Assembly: GCF_008001235.1 (NCBI RefSeq)
Contig: NZ_CP040751.1
Coordinates: 727,001-791,000, forward strand
Direction of reading: 5' to 3'
DNA from: Salidesulfovibrio onnuriiensis
GTDB lineage: Bacteria > Desulfobacterota > Desulfovibrionia > Desulfovibrionales > Desulfovibrionaceae
Length of the DNA: 64,000 nucleotides
Part shown: positions 14,958-23,641 of the stretch, one piece after another
Layout: each line of letters starts with the position of its first letter
How positions within the stretch are numbered: the first letter of the stretch is position 1
Position numbers and translations under genes: made by a program
The notes under the pieces: generated by a model
What the model saw: only the letters and a program-made list of their open reading frames with translations
Database searches by the model: none
What the model was told of the DNA's origin: nothing

Positions 14958-16943
14958 TCAAAATCGTTCGAATTCGTCTTCCCCGGGTTCCGGGGCCGGT
15001 TTTCCCGCCTCCAGGGCCCGGGGCGCGGTTGTGGCCGTAATGGTTCTCTGGCCGCGTCCGTTCCCGTTTACCCGGAAGTAGGACATGGTGGCCTGGAGCT
15101 GCTGGCTCTGGGCCGATAGTTCCTCGCTGGTGGAGGATACCTCCTCGGACATGGCGGCGTTTTTCTGGATGACCTGGTCAAGCTGCTGGATGGCCGTGTT
15201 GATCTGCACGGCCCCGGTGCTCATCTCGTCGCTGGCCGCAGTGATTTCCTGGACCAGGTCGGCGGTTTTCCTGATGTCGGGCACCAGCTTGCCGAGCATG
15301 TCCCCGGCCGCGCGGGCCACCTCCATGCTGGAGGCCGAGAGTTCGCTGATTTCCGCAGCGGCCTCGCCCGAGCGTTCGGCCAGCTTGCGCACCTCGGCGG
15401 CAACCACCGCGAACCCCTTGCCGTGCTCCCCGGCGCGGGCCGCCTCAATGGCCGCGTTGAGGGCCAGGAGGTTGGTCTGGCGCGCGATTTCCTCAATGAT
15501 GGAGATCTTGTCCGCAATCTCCACCATGGCGCTGACGGTCTGGGTCACGGCCTGTCCGCTCTTGTCCGCATCCTGGGCCGCCTTGGAGGAAATGGACTCT
15601 GTTTCCCGGGCGTTCTCCGCGTTCTTTTCTATGTTGGCGGCCATCTGTTCCATGGAGGCCGAGACTTCCTCGATGGACGAGGCCTGTTCCGTGGCGCCCT
15701 GGGACATCTGCTGGGCCGAGGCCGAAAGCTGTTCGCTGCCGGCGGCCACGTTTTCCGCGCCGCGCAGGACCTGGCCCACAACGTCCTTGAGCCCCTCGGT
15801 CATGCGCCTGAGGGAGTTGGCCAGCTGGCCCACCTCGTCCCTTTGGTCCACGTCGATGTCCCGGGTAAGGTCGCCCGCGGCAATGACGTCGGCCAGGGAC
15901 ATGCCCTTCTTCAGGGGGCCGAGGATGCCGCGCGCAATGACATAGGCCAGCAGGACGCCCAGCGGCAGGGCCACGGCCAGAAGGGCGGTCACGGTGGTCC
16001 TGGTGCCGTTGGCCTCGGATAGCATGGCCTGGTCGGTCATGATGTTGTCGTTCACCGTGTCGCGGATCTGCTCCAGCAGCCCCTGGGTCTGCTGCAGGGA
16101 GGGCAGGGTCTGGGTGGCGTAAATGGCGCGGGCCTCATCCTGCTGGACCAGCTTCCGGTCATGCCAGGCGATGACCCCGTCGATGGCGGCGAGCGTCTTT
16201 TGCGCCTGCGGAACGGATTCCGCCTGGAAGGTTTCGATGGCATGGCCCCGGTTGCCGGAGGCCAGGTCCCGGTTGATGTTGACGACGCTGCCGTGCAGGG
16301 CGTCGTGCGGGCCGTAAACCTTGTCCACGGCCGAGGCAAAGCCTGGATATTGCTTTTTGAGTTGCTCCACCTCCGGGGAATGGAGCCATTTGCCGAAGCC
16401 GCACTTTCTGCAGTCGGTCTGCACGTCGATGCGGTTGATGTTGTGGTTCAGCAGGCCGTCACTGACCTTTTCCAGCCAGAGTAGGTGATCCACCTTTTTT
16501 TCGCGCAGGAACGCCCCGAGGTTGCGGTCCACGTGGACGAAGTTCTCGCGGATCGCCACTGCGGACTGGTGCAGGTGGTTGTGCGGGGCCTCGATGGCCG
16601 CCAGCAGGGGCTTGAGCGCCGGGACCAAGGCTTCGGCCTTTTTGCGCTCATCCGAGTAATACCACTTGCCGAAACCGCATTGTTTCGGGTCGGTCTGCAC
16701 GTCGAGACTTTTGATCTTGTCGTCATTGAGGAACGCGTTGACCTGATTGGCCCAGTTGAGGTGATCCACCACCTTCTGGAGGATGGCCCCCTTGAGCTTG
16801 TTGCCGTCGATGACCTGCCCGGCGTTTCCCACAATGCCGCCGATGCCGAAGATGGATTCACCCCCCACTCCCATGAGCAGGGCCAGGACGACCCCGAAAC
16901 CCACCATGAATTTCCATCGCAATGCAAAGTTTTTCCATTTCAT
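14958..16943 (-). CDS. Methyl-accepting chemotaxis protein with two periplasmic CZB-like modules
   Basis: About 661 residues. The first transmembrane helix (about 9-35) leads to a periplasmic part with two tandem chemoreceptor-zinc-binding-like units. Each has the H-W...CGFGKW...H..LH pattern ([11 protein letters not shown] / [10 protein letters not shown] / HNHLH, and [11 protein letters not shown] / [10 protein letters not shown] / HDALH). A second helix ([15 protein letters not shown]), HAMP and a signalling hairpin with tip [20 protein letters not shown] follow. The tail ends DEFERF, like the CheR-binding pentapeptide. CZB domains bind zinc and are usually cytoplasmic. The start at 16943 follows AAAGGGGGCGG; the frame is open to 17012. 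Confidence 0.88.
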   Translation of the reverse strand: MKWKNFALRWKFMVGFGVVLALLMGVGGESIFGIGGIVGNAGQVIDGNKLKGAILQKVVDHLNWANQVNAFLNDDKIKSLDVQTDPKQCGFGKWYYSDERKKAEALVPALKPLLAAIEAPHNHLHQSAVAIRENFVHVDRNLGAFLREKKVDHLLWLEKVSDGLLNHNINRIDVQTDCRKCGFGKWLHSPEVEQLKKQYPGFASAVDKVYGPHDALHGSVVNINRDLASGNRGHAIETFQAESVPQAQKTLAAIDGVIAWHDRKLVQQDEARAIYATQTLPSLQQTQGLLEQIRDTVNDNIMTDQAMLSEANGTRTTVTALLAVALPLGVLLAYVIARGILGPLKKGMSLADVIAAGDLTRDIDVDQRDEVGQLANSLRRMTEGLKDVVGQVLRGAENVAAGSEQLSASAQQMSQGATEQASSIEEVSASMEQMAANIEKNAENARETESISSKAAQDADKSGQAVTQTVSAMVEIADKISIIEEIARQTNLLALNAAIEAARAGEHGKGFAVVAAEVRKLAERSGEAAAEISELSASSMEVARAAGDMLGKLVPDIRKTADLVQEITAASDEMSTGAVQINTAIQQLDQVIQKNAAMSEEVSSTSEELSAQSQQLQATMSYFRVNGNGRGQRTITATTAPRALEAGKPAPEPGEDEFERF

Positions 16944-17271
16944 GACATCCGCCCCCTTTCCTCTTTGAAGTGATAGCGTGCGCCCCTGGTCGGGGTTTTC
17001 TGATTGCAGCATGCCACGCGGCTCTCTTTCGTCAATATTTCCGTATTGAATGGGGGAAATTTATAAGGTCCTTATATGATAGTGGTATTTATTATTGCTA
17101 AAGAAATATGGCTATTGCGAATGATGGCCGGAGGATAGGCCTGGTCGGCCCGCTGCGGAGCCTTATTCGCACCAATGCCGACGGCGGCCGGGGCAATACA
17201 GATATGGTCTTCGAAACGGCTTTGATGTACCGTCCGGCTTACGGAAATCATGCACAAAAGGTGGGGACCCG

Positions 17272-18690
17272 ATGAAACGAGGCAACAGGAACATCCCTGA
17301 GCTGCTGGCTCCGGCCGGCAACATGGAGAAGCTGGAGACAGCCATTCTTTACGGAGCCGACGCGGTATACCTGGGCGGCGGGGCGCTGAACCTGCGGGCC
17401 GGAGCCGCCGGATTCACCGAGGCCGAGCTGCCAGAGGCCATCAAAAAGGCCCATGACGCAGGGGTGAAGGTCTACTTCGCCATGAACGTCTATCCCCGCG
17501 AGGACATGCTGCCCCAGGTGGAAAAATACCTGGGCCTGCTCGGGGAGGCGCTCCCCGACGCGATCATTGCCTCGGATCCGGGCGTCATCGCCAAGATCCG
17601 CAAGCTGCTTCCGGACATGCCCGTGCACGTGAGCACCCAGGCCAACACCTGCAACAGCTGGTCGGTCGAGTTCTGGCGCGACCTCGGGGCCCGGCGGGTC
17701 AACGTGGCCCGGGAGGTGCGTTCCGCCGAACTCATGCAGATGCTGGCCATCTGCCGCAAGCAGATCCGGGACATGGAGCTGGAGGTGTTTGTGCACGGAG
17801 CCCAGTGCATGGCCATCTCGGGCCGCTGCTACATGAGCGCCTATCTCAACGACCGGCCCGGCAATCTGGGCCAGTGCTCGCATCCCTGCCGCTATGAATA
17901 CCGTCCCACCAGCGTGGCCGTGGAGGAAAAGACACGGCCGGGCGAGGATCTCTGGGTGGTCCAGGACTACTGCGCGGGCGAACCGGACCGGCTGCCGCCG
18001 CCGGACTTCTGCGGGGAGGAGGGCTCCCGGGACGATGACGAATTCATTTTCGAGCCCGCCGAAGGACCGGAGGCCGAGGTCTCCGCGGAGCCCGCGCTGC
18101 ATTTGGCCGCGGAAACCGGCGCCTTCAGCAAGTTCTTCGCCGCCGAGGACCTGTGCCTTATTCATTATCTGGATTGGTTTTCCCGTATCGGCGTGGCCTC
18201 CATCAAGTTGGAGGGGCGTACCAAGAGTTCCGCCTATCTGGCCCAGGTGGTGGACGCCTACCGCACGGCCCTGGACGACCTGGGGAGCGGCGACTTCAAG
18301 GCGGAGCGCTATCTGGCCGAGCTGGTCAATGCCGCATCCCGGCCCCTGACCACCGGCTTTTTTGACATCTCCCGCCGCGCGCCCCTGGCGTTGCCCCCGG
18401 ACGAGGAGGAACGTCGTCCGGTGCTGGCCCGCATCAACGAGGACCTGGGCGACGGCCGCTGGCGCATCGAGGTCAAGTCGCGCTGGGATACCGGCGGCGA
18501 CGTGGAAGTGCTCGTGCCCGGCCTGGACCGCCCGCGTCTTTCCCCCGAGGACTACGGCCTGGAGAACGACCTGGGTCAGGGGCTGGACATGGCCCACCCG
18601 GGCATGAAATGCACGCTGTACTGCGCGTTCCCGGCCCTGAAGGCGGGGATGTTCCTGCGCAAGCCGTGGTCTTTCGACGCCCTTGACTAG
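17272..18690 (+). CDS. Peptidase U32 family protein (TrhP/YegQ-like tRNA hydroxylation factor)
   Basis: 472 residues. The N-terminus LLAPAGNMEKLETAILYGADAVYLGG and the signature SGRCYMSAYLNDRPGNLGQC with HPCRYEY identify family U32. Members related to E. coli YegQ (TrhP) act in 5-hydroxyuridine formation in tRNA; others act on rRNA. Between RPGE and the conserved DLCLIHYLDWF lies an acidic insert of about 60 residues (near 225-285) longer than usual for the family. GGTGGGG precedes the ATG. The 328-bp gap upstream (16944-17271) holds AT-rich, promoter-like sequence and several short pairings but no feature I can name. Confidence 0.85.
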   Translation: MKRGNRNIPELLAPAGNMEKLETAILYGADAVYLGGGALNLRAGAAGFTEAELPEAIKKAHDAGVKVYFAMNVYPREDMLPQVEKYLGLLGEALPDAIIASDPGVIAKIRKLLPDMPVHVSTQANTCNSWSVEFWRDLGARRVNVAREVRSAELMQMLAICRKQIRDMELEVFVHGAQCMAISGRCYMSAYLNDRPGNLGQCSHPCRYEYRPTSVAVEEKTRPGEDLWVVQDYCAGEPDRLPPPDFCGEEGSRDDDEFIFEPAEGPEAEVSAEPALHLAAETGAFSKFFAAEDLCLIHYLDWFSRIGVASIKLEGRTKSSAYLAQVVDAYRTALDDLGSGDFKAERYLAELVNAASRPLTTGFFDISRRAPLALPPDEEERRPVLARINEDLGDGRWRIEVKSRWDTGGDVEVLVPGLDRPRLSPEDYGLENDLGQGLDMAHPGMKCTLYCAFPALKAGMFLRKPWSFDALD

Positions 18691-18741
18691 TTGAATCTCC
18701 TGTGGATTTTGATTCCGAAATGAAATAGTCAGCCTCTTGTC

Positions 18742-19695
18742 ATGCGCTGTATTCTCTTTTTCATCATTCTGTCAGCCCTGCTGTGCGGGCATTGTCCCGT
18801 CCGGGCCGGACAGTGCCTTTCCGGCAACTGCACCTCGGGTCAGGGAGTGTGGCTGGGCGACGACTTCAGCCGTTACGAAGGCGCGTTTCTGGACGGGACG
18901 TTCCACGGAAACGGCTCGCTGTTCTTTCCTGTGGGATCTTCCTACCGGGGCGAATTCCAAAAGGGGCATCCCCATGGCCGGGGCGTCTACGAGGACTGGC
19001 GCGGCGGCCGCCACGACGGATATTTTTGCCAGGGCTGGGAACACGGAAACGGCACGCATACGGATGCGGACGGCGCACGGTATGACGGCTTCTACAACCG
19101 GGGCTTCCGGGACGGGCCGGGCGTGTTCGTGCGGGCGGACGGCCGCGTGAGTTACGAGCTGTGGCAGCACGGCGATCACCTCAAGACCCTTTCCCGCAGC
19201 CAGTACAGGCAGGCCGTGGCCGCCTACGAGGAAGCGAAGCACGAGGAGCCGGAACTGCCGTGGGATCCCATGCATCCGGCCGGGTGCATTCAGGGCAATT
19301 GCCGGGACGGTTTCGGGGTCTTCGTGTTCGACAACGGCCAGCGCTTCGAGGGGGCCTTTCGCGAGGGCAAGAGCCAGGGGCGGGGACGGCGCACCTATCC
19401 CAACGGCGATGTCTACGTGGGCCATGAAGACAAGGGCATCCGCCATGGGCACGGCACCTACTATTTCCGGGATGGCCAGAAGTTCGAAGGCGAGTTCGTG
19501 AATGACCGGCGGGAAGGGCTGGGGACCTTCACCTATGAGGACGGCTCCCGTTTCATAGGCGTATACCGGGAGGACCGCAGGAACGGTCCGGGGCAGTATG
19601 TTTCCAAGGATGGGGACGTGCGCTACGGCATGTGGCGGGACGGAGAGTTCCTTGGTCCCATCGACAGGAAGGAATTCGAGGAACAGGTGTACTGA
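18742..19695 (+). CDS. Exported MORN-repeat protein
   Basis: 317 residues. An N-terminal signal peptide (MRCILFFIILSALLCGHCPVRA) is followed by about nine MORN repeats of the form YxGxFxxGxxHGxGxxxxxxG in two blocks. A linker of about 50 residues (SRSQYRQAVAAYEEAK) separates them. Each block opens with a similar cysteine unit (CLSGNCTSGQGV and CIQGNCRDGFGV), which suggests duplication of a whole half. MORN repeats bind lipids or proteins or act as scaffolds; the role here is unknown. Confidence 0.8.
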   Translation: MRCILFFIILSALLCGHCPVRAGQCLSGNCTSGQGVWLGDDFSRYEGAFLDGTFHGNGSLFFPVGSSYRGEFQKGHPHGRGVYEDWRGGRHDGYFCQGWEHGNGTHTDADGARYDGFYNRGFRDGPGVFVRADGRVSYELWQHGDHLKTLSRSQYRQAVAAYEEAKHEEPELPWDPMHPAGCIQGNCRDGFGVFVFDNGQRFEGAFREGKSQGRGRRTYPNGDVYVGHEDKGIRHGHGTYYFRDGQKFEGEFVNDRREGLGTFTYEDGSRFIGVYREDRRNGPGQYVSKDGDVRYGMWRDGEFLGPIDRKEFEEQVY

Positions 19696-19712
19696 AGAAC
19701 CTGTGTCCGGCC

Positions 19713-20108
19713 TCAGCGATTGCGGGCCGGTGATTTCTCGATCAGGTCCAGAATGACCAGCGCCAGGGACATGGGTCTGCGGTTGTCGTCGTTGATCATG
19801 TCCGCCACGTCATCCTTGATGGGCCGGATGGCAGCAACCAGGGCCTCGTGCCCGTGCAGCTCGTAATGGTAGGCCTTGTCCAGGGCGTTGATGAGCATGT
19901 GGTCGAAATCCTTGTCGTGGGCGCCGAAAAAGAAACCGGCGATTTCGCGGACCTTGAGCAACCCGAAGACCATGCCCTCCACGCTGGAATAGTCCGTGCC
20001 CCATATCTCCGAGCCGAACAGCTCGGGACGGTGGGGGGACTCCATGCTGAAGCTGCCCCGGATGTCCCTGTCTTTTCTGAATTGGTCCAGTGCCACGACC
20101 GTGCCCAT
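19713..20108 (-). CDS. Hypothetical protein
   Basis: 131 residues with no motif I recognise. It is soluble, with a mixed helical pattern (DHMLINALDKAYHYELHGHEALVAAIRPIKDD), and ends with a basic KSPARNR tail. AGGAG precedes the ATG on the minus strand. It is monocistronic and convergent with the MORN gene, with 17 bp between stops. The AT-rich stretch at 20215-20260 upstream probably holds its promoter and includes an ATCGAC/GTCGAT inverted repeat (20243-20258). Confidence 0.65.
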   Translation of the reverse strand: MGTVVALDQFRKDRDIRGSFSMESPHRPELFGSEIWGTDYSSVEGMVFGLLKVREIAGFFFGAHDKDFDHMLINALDKAYHYELHGHEALVAAIRPIKDDVADMINDDNRRPMSLALVILDLIEKSPARNR

Positions 20109-20278
20109 GAAAACTCCTTTCTTGCTTACGAGTCTCTTCGGCTGCTTTCCGCAAAAACCTTACGGTATGGGAAAATGGGACAGGCCGCGAGTTGTTCTGG
20201 GACGCTTGCTGATTAATATTTTGTTTTATTTGAAAAAATGAAAATCGACGGCGGTCGATATTATGAATGGGCAAGAGA

Positions 20279-20302
20279 AAGCCGGACCATAAGATCCGGC
20301 TT
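20279..20302 (-). terminator. Intrinsic terminator of the CBS/ACT gene
   Basis: AAGCCGGA (20279-20286) and TCCGGCTT (20295-20302) form an 8-bp stem. On the minus strand it ends in TTTCTCTT, 10 bp after the CBS gene stop. The opposite strand also has a T-rich tail but no plus-strand gene leads into it. Confidence 0.75.
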
Positions 20303-20312
20303 TTCATTATTT

Positions 20313-20987
20313 TTAGACCACGGGATGTACGTGGTCAATGACCCAGTACTGGGGTTTGAACCGTTCTTCCATGGCTTCCTGCAGTTTCTTGAGGGCCGGT
20401 TTTTCCATGTCCCTGATGCGGATGTAGACGTCCTTCATGTTCTGGGCTTCTTCCGCATTGCGGGTCAGGATGGACATGATGCGAGCGCCGTGTTCCTTGA
20501 GCAGATCCAGGACCGGAGACAGAGTGCCCGGTGCGGTGGAGATCTGCAGGCAGACCTGGATGCCGCCCTTGCGCACGCCGGTGATGTCGATGAGCACATT
20601 GAACACATCCGTGTCGGTGATGATGCCCAGTACCCGGTTTTCGTCGTCCACCACGGGCAGGCTGCCGAAGTGGCCTTCGAGCATGAGCACCGCAGCCTTT
20701 TCCACGGTCTCCGTGGGCTTGATGGTCACCGGCCGCTTGGTCATGATGTCGCCGATCTTGATGTCCGAGAGCAGGTAGTAGAGCTCGTGCATGTCCAGGG
20801 TGGTGGCCTTGGACGGGGATGCGTCCTTGATGTCCCGGTCGGACAGGATGCCCACGATCCTGTTTTCCTCATCGACAATGGGCAGGCAGCTCACGCGTTT
20901 GTCCTTCATGAGCTTGGCGGCCTTCATCATGGACCGGTCGGGCGTGAGCGTGATGACGCCCTTTGTCATCCAGTTTTCAACCAGCAT
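20313..20987 (-). CDS. Paired CBS domains with C-terminal ACT domain (AcuB-like)
   Basis: 224 residues: CBS1 (about 5-60, WMTKGVITLTPDRSMMKAAKLM), CBS2 (about 78-135, DIMTKRPVTIKPTETV) and an ACT-like domain (about 140-210, IQVCLQISTAPGTLSPVLDLL). CBS pairs bind adenine nucleotides and ACT domains bind small ligands such as amino acids. The arrangement resembles AcuB, but no acetoin genes are near. AAGGAGG lies just before the ATG. Single-gene unit with its own terminator. Confidence 0.85.
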   Translation of the reverse strand: MLVENWMTKGVITLTPDRSMMKAAKLMKDKRVSCLPIVDEENRIVGILSDRDIKDASPSKATTLDMHELYYLLSDIKIGDIMTKRPVTIKPTETVEKAAVLMLEGHFGSLPVVDDENRVLGIITDTDVFNVLIDITGVRKGGIQVCLQISTAPGTLSPVLDLLKEHGARIMSILTRNAEEAQNMKDVYIRIRDMEKPALKKLQEAMEERFKPQYWVIDHVHPVV

Positions 20988-21158
20988 TCGATCAACCTCC
21001 TTATGTGGTCCCCGAAAATACGGGCTCTGTTGCCTCTTCAGTACTATGTTTATAGGAAGGATTTTCTTTCTTGGCTAGTATCTTAGCGGGATAGATTTCA
21101 TTCTTTTGACCCAGGGCGGGCCGTGCTACCCTCGCGGAGCGCGACAAAGGGAGTTTTC

Positions 21159-21995
21159 ATGATCGTACTCAAGATAATGCTGTTGTTGCTGGCCCTCGGG
21201 TATCTGCTACTTTCCGCCTGCGTGTTCTTTTCCCAGAAGGGCATGGTCTATTACCCGGTGCGCGAACTGGTGGCCGCGCCTTCGGATATAGGCCTGGATT
21301 ATGAGGAGGTGCGTTTCGAAAACGAGCTGGGAACCCGACTGCACGGCTGGTGGCTTCCGCATGACCGGGCGCGCTTCACCCTGCTGTTCTGCCATGGCAA
21401 CGGGGGCAATGTTTCACACCGGCTGGAAACCCTGCGCATCTTTCACGACCTGGGGCTGAGCGTTTTCCTTTTCGACTATTCCGGCTACGGCCTGAGCGGT
21501 GGGACACCTTCGGAGAAAGCCACCCGCGCGGATGCCCGGGCCGCCTGGCGGTGGCTTGTTGCACGGCAGGGGATTTCCCCGGACCGAGTGGTCGTGTTCG
21601 GGCGCTCCTTGGGGGGAGGTGTGGCCTCGGCGCTGGCGGGGGAATTGCTTGCAGAGGGCCGGCAGCCCGTCGGTCTGATCCTGGAATCCACCTTCACGTC
21701 GCTGGTGGACATGGGCAAGCGGCTCTACCCCTGGCTGCCCGTCCGGCAGCTGGCCCGGTTCCGGTATGAGAGCGTCCGGCATCTGGACGGGGTGCGCGTT
21801 CCTGCTCTGGTGATCCACAGCCCGCAGGATGACGTGGTGCCCTTTGCCCTGGGCCGGTCCCTGTACGAGGGGTACCAAGGGCCCAAATGGTTTCTGGAGA
21901 TCAGCGGCAACCACAACGTTGGGTATCTGGATTCCGGTTCGGTCTACACGGAGGGGCTGGAACGTTTCCTGGCCCGGCTCAAGGCGGGCGTGTGA
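21159..21995 (+). CDS. Membrane-anchored alpha/beta hydrolase (BEM46/YfhR-like)
   Basis: About 278 residues. An N-terminal hydrophobic anchor (MIVLKIMLLLLALGYLLLSA) is followed by an alpha/beta hydrolase with oxyanion motif HGNGGN, nucleophile elbow GRSLGG, acid SPQDDV and a catalytic His in GNHN. The start at 21159 follows GGGAG; the frame is open from 21123. Substrate unknown; BEM46-type enzymes act as serine esterases or peptidases. The stop overlaps the next gene's GTG. Confidence 0.85.
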   Translation: MIVLKIMLLLLALGYLLLSACVFFSQKGMVYYPVRELVAAPSDIGLDYEEVRFENELGTRLHGWWLPHDRARFTLLFCHGNGGNVSHRLETLRIFHDLGLSVFLFDYSGYGLSGGTPSEKATRADARAAWRWLVARQGISPDRVVVFGRSLGGGVASALAGELLAEGRQPVGLILESTFTSLVDMGKRLYPWLPVRQLARFRYESVRHLDGVRVPALVIHSPQDDVVPFALGRSLYEGYQGPKWFLEISGNHNVGYLDSGSVYTEGLERFLARLKAGV

Positions 21996-22393
21996 GCCCC
22001 GAGACCGCCCGGTTGCTGGCGGACGCGGTGCTTGTCGCGCATGTGCTGGTGGCGACTTTCAATGCCTTGAGCCTGCCGCTGGTCTGGCTGGGGGCCTGGC
22101 TTGGATGGGCCTTTGTGCGCAACCCGTGGTTCCGGTTTCTCCATGTGGGGCTCATGGGTTTCGTGTTGCTGGAAACCCTGCTGGGCTGGATGTGCCCGCT
22201 GACCTCTTGGGAAAGCCAGCTCCGTGCGGCCGCAGGGCAGGGAGGGGGACCGGGAGGCGGCTTCATCGCCCATTGGTTTGGCCGGTTGCTCTTTTTCGAT
22301 TGCGCGGCCTGGAAGTTTGTGGCCGTGTATGGCGTTTTCTATGCGCTTGTCCTGCTGAGTCTCTGGTGGGTGCCGGTGCGCCGGGCCCGGTAA
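21992..22393 (+). CDS. DUF2784 membrane protein
   Basis: 133 residues starting at a GTG that overlaps the hydrolase stop (GTGA). Four hydrophobic helices and the family pattern ADAVLVAHVLVATFNALS, a conserved RNPWFRFLHVGLMGF block and GWMCPLTSWESQLR identify DUF2784. Function unknown. The overlap suggests it works with, or is at least translated with, the anchored hydrolase. Confidence 0.8.
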   Translation: MSPETARLLADAVLVAHVLVATFNALSLPLVWLGAWLGWAFVRNPWFRFLHVGLMGFVLLETLLGWMCPLTSWESQLRAAAGQGGGPGGGFIAHWFGRLLFFDCAAWKFVAVYGVFYALVLLSLWWVPVRRAR

Positions 22394-22512
22394 TGGAGCA
22401 TTTTTTTCCTCATTATTCGCCTGAATGAACAATTTTTTTGTTGAAATTGTTGATCTTTTTCTGGGCGGCATGAATTTGGCTACTTGCCAGGCACGCTGCA
22501 AGGAGGTTCAGC

Positions 22513-22788
22513 ATGAATATCGAAGTTGTCCGGGTGGTCTACTCCCCGTCCGAGGAAAAAAAGCAGGCGGAACAGAAGTCTCTTACCACGGATAAGCACG
22601 TGGACGAGGCCATGGAAACCGTTGGCCGCAACGCCGCTGAAAAGCGGGCCCGCATCCTGGCGCAGGAACAGGTTCGGCGAGAGCAGGAGATGGCGGAATA
22701 CGCCGAATCCATCAAGGCGCACCAGTTCAATATGGACCGGGTCATGGATCTGCTCAGCGATCCCGCCCTGTCAGATATCGAGCTGTAG
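22513..22788 (+). CDS. Small hypothetical protein
   Basis: 91 residues: a short beta-like start (MNIEVVRVVYSP) and then a highly charged helix (about 15-75) rich in Glu, Lys and Arg that may form a coiled coil. AAGGAGG lies before the ATG and a perfect 16-bp hairpin follows the stop, so it is a self-standing, probably well-expressed transcript. No family recognised. Confidence 0.65.
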   Translation: MNIEVVRVVYSPSEEKKQAEQKSLTTDKHVDEAMETVGRNAAEKRARILAQEQVRREQEMAEYAESIKAHQFNMDRVMDLLSDPALSDIEL

Positions 22789-22829
22789 CCGACGACCTTA
22801 TTTTAAAAAGTCATATTTCAAAGCTGATT

Positions 22830-22873
22830 ACGCCTTCAGGCGCGCAGAGATGCGCGCCTGAAGGCGTTTATCT
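22830..22873 (+). terminator. Strong hairpin terminator after the 91-residue gene
   Basis: A perfect 16-bp stem, ACGCCTTCAGGCGCGC (22830-22845) with its complement at 22852-22867, closed by AGAGAT and followed by TTATCTATTTT. Confidence 0.75.
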
Positions 22874-22930
22874 ATTTTCAGCATTTCGGAGCGGTTGAGA
22901 AGGAATTGCTGTTTTTTTTGGATTTGGGTC

Positions 22931-22959
22931 TGGACAGTGATTTTCCACAGGCGTATATT
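22931..22959 (+). promoter_or_regulatory. Sigma-70-type promoter for structured RNA A
   Basis: TGGACA (22931-22936), an exact 17-bp spacer and TATATT (22954-22959). Transcription would begin near 22966, within the conserved GGCATCAA that opens RNA A. A TGGACA at 23225-23230 precedes RNA B with a weaker TATGTA 16 bp on. Confidence 0.6.
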
Positions 22960-23176
22960 GGCATCAAGAGTTAAGGTTTTTCCCCTTCGGGGGGCAGCAC
23001 CAACCGCAACGGAGGGTGATGGAAAATAATCGAGACCGACTGGTTTACAGCAATGCGGCGAATTGAGTCGCCATCTGCCTTGAAAGAGCAATGTGCGCCA
23101 TAAAGGTCACCTGTCGGAGTCCAATATGAACAGGACCGAGGGACCACCGGGTCATCCGGAAGGGCGCACTTTTTTT
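22960..23176 (+). ncRNA. Candidate structured RNA A (upstream copy of a tandem pair)
   Basis: No reading frame fits here, but a strong RNA-like architecture does. It opens GGCATCAA, has a CCCC-TTCG-GGGG hairpin, AACGGAGG, and the hairpin GGCGAATTGAGTCGCC (23057-23072). A closing helix GTGCGCC (23093-23099) pairs with GGCGCAC (23163-23169) around inner helices (CCTGT/ACAGG, GGTC/GACC, CCGG/CCGG) and is followed by seven T. RNA B repeats these blocks in the same order. I do not recognise it as a known RNA family. It could be an sRNA or a regulatory leader; no gene follows closely on this strand. Confidence 0.6.
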
Positions 23177-23258
23177 ACACAGTTTTTCCACTGAATTTTT
23201 CACAATATTTCTTCCCGATATGTCTGGACATGAAGGTCGGAATGCTTATGTAAATAGT

Positions 23259-23452
23259 GCAAGGGCCCATGAGCATATCGGCATCAACCCTAACGGAGGA
23301 TGCGGGCGATTAAACCGAAACGGATCATAGAATGGCGAAATGAGTCGCCGCAGCAGAAAAAAAGCGCAGTGCGTCAGGAAGAGCTACCCTAGCCGAGGTT
23401 GGACCGAGGCGGGAGCGGTCGGGTAACCCGGCATGGCGCACATTTCTATTTT
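23259..23452 (+). ncRNA. Candidate structured RNA B (downstream copy of the pair)
   Basis: It shares with RNA A, in order: TAT-GGCATCAA (23280-23287), AACGGAGG, ACCGA, GGCGAAATGAGTCGCC (23334-23349), then GTGCGTC (23369-23375) pairing with GGCGCAC (23435-23441), ACCGAGG and GGGTAACCCGG, then ATTTCTATTTT. Relative to A, one base of the closing helix changes C to T, turning a G-C into a G-U pair, so pairing is kept. Copy A has an extra hairpin of about 43 nt that B lacks. No reading frame with coding character covers it. Confidence 0.55.
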
Positions 23453-23490
23453 GGCCCAAAAGGGCTCGATTGCGACGTTGCTTCAAAAAG

Positions 23491-23540
23491 ATCAAATCCA
23501 TGCGTACCGATGAGTACGCGTCGGCATGGATCTTTTTTTT
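23491..23540 (+). terminator. Bulged hairpin with eight T downstream of RNA B
   Basis: ATCCAT-GCGTAC (23496-23507) pairs with GTACGC (23514-23519) and ATGGAT (23526-23531), with a GTCGGC bulge, followed by CTTTTTTTT. It may end read-through from RNA B. The minus strand also gives a T-run, so it could work in both directions. The rest of 23541-23596 shows nothing clear. Confidence 0.6.
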
Positions 23541-23596
23541 GTCTGGATTTCGGGGCTTTTGTACGGAAAGGCTCTTGTGCGAAAGCTTTGGGATGG

Positions 23597-23635
23597 GCCT
23601 GGGGAAACCCCTTTTTCATAGGGGTTTCCCCAGGC
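23597..23635 (-). terminator. 16-bp hairpin after the peroxiredoxin gene
   Basis: GCCTGGGGAAACCCCT (23597-23612) is perfectly complementary to 23620-23635, with loop TTTTCAT. It starts 6 bp after the minus-strand peroxiredoxin stop. No T-run follows on that strand, so it may act as an mRNA 3'-end stabiliser as much as a terminator. Confidence 0.6.
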
Positions 23636-23641
23636 TTCCTG

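Noticed and set aside
17013-17271. Riboswitch upstream of the U32 gene
   Set aside because: Several short pairings and an AT-rich start, but no conserved block of a riboswitch class that I know.
22470-22500. TTGGCTACTTGCC and AGGCACGCTGCA as sigma-54 promoters
   Set aside because: GG and GC are too close (7-8 instead of 12 bp between GG and GC positions), unlike the two true sites near the tad locus.
22960-23452. Tandem repeats as a CRISPR array or insertion-sequence ends
   Set aside because: Only two long, diverged copies with internal pairing; no short identical repeats with spacers and no transposase.
22960-23452. RNase P RNA, tmRNA or SRP RNA as identity for the RNA pair
   Set aside because: The hallmark sequences of these RNAs are absent and two adjacent copies would be unusual.
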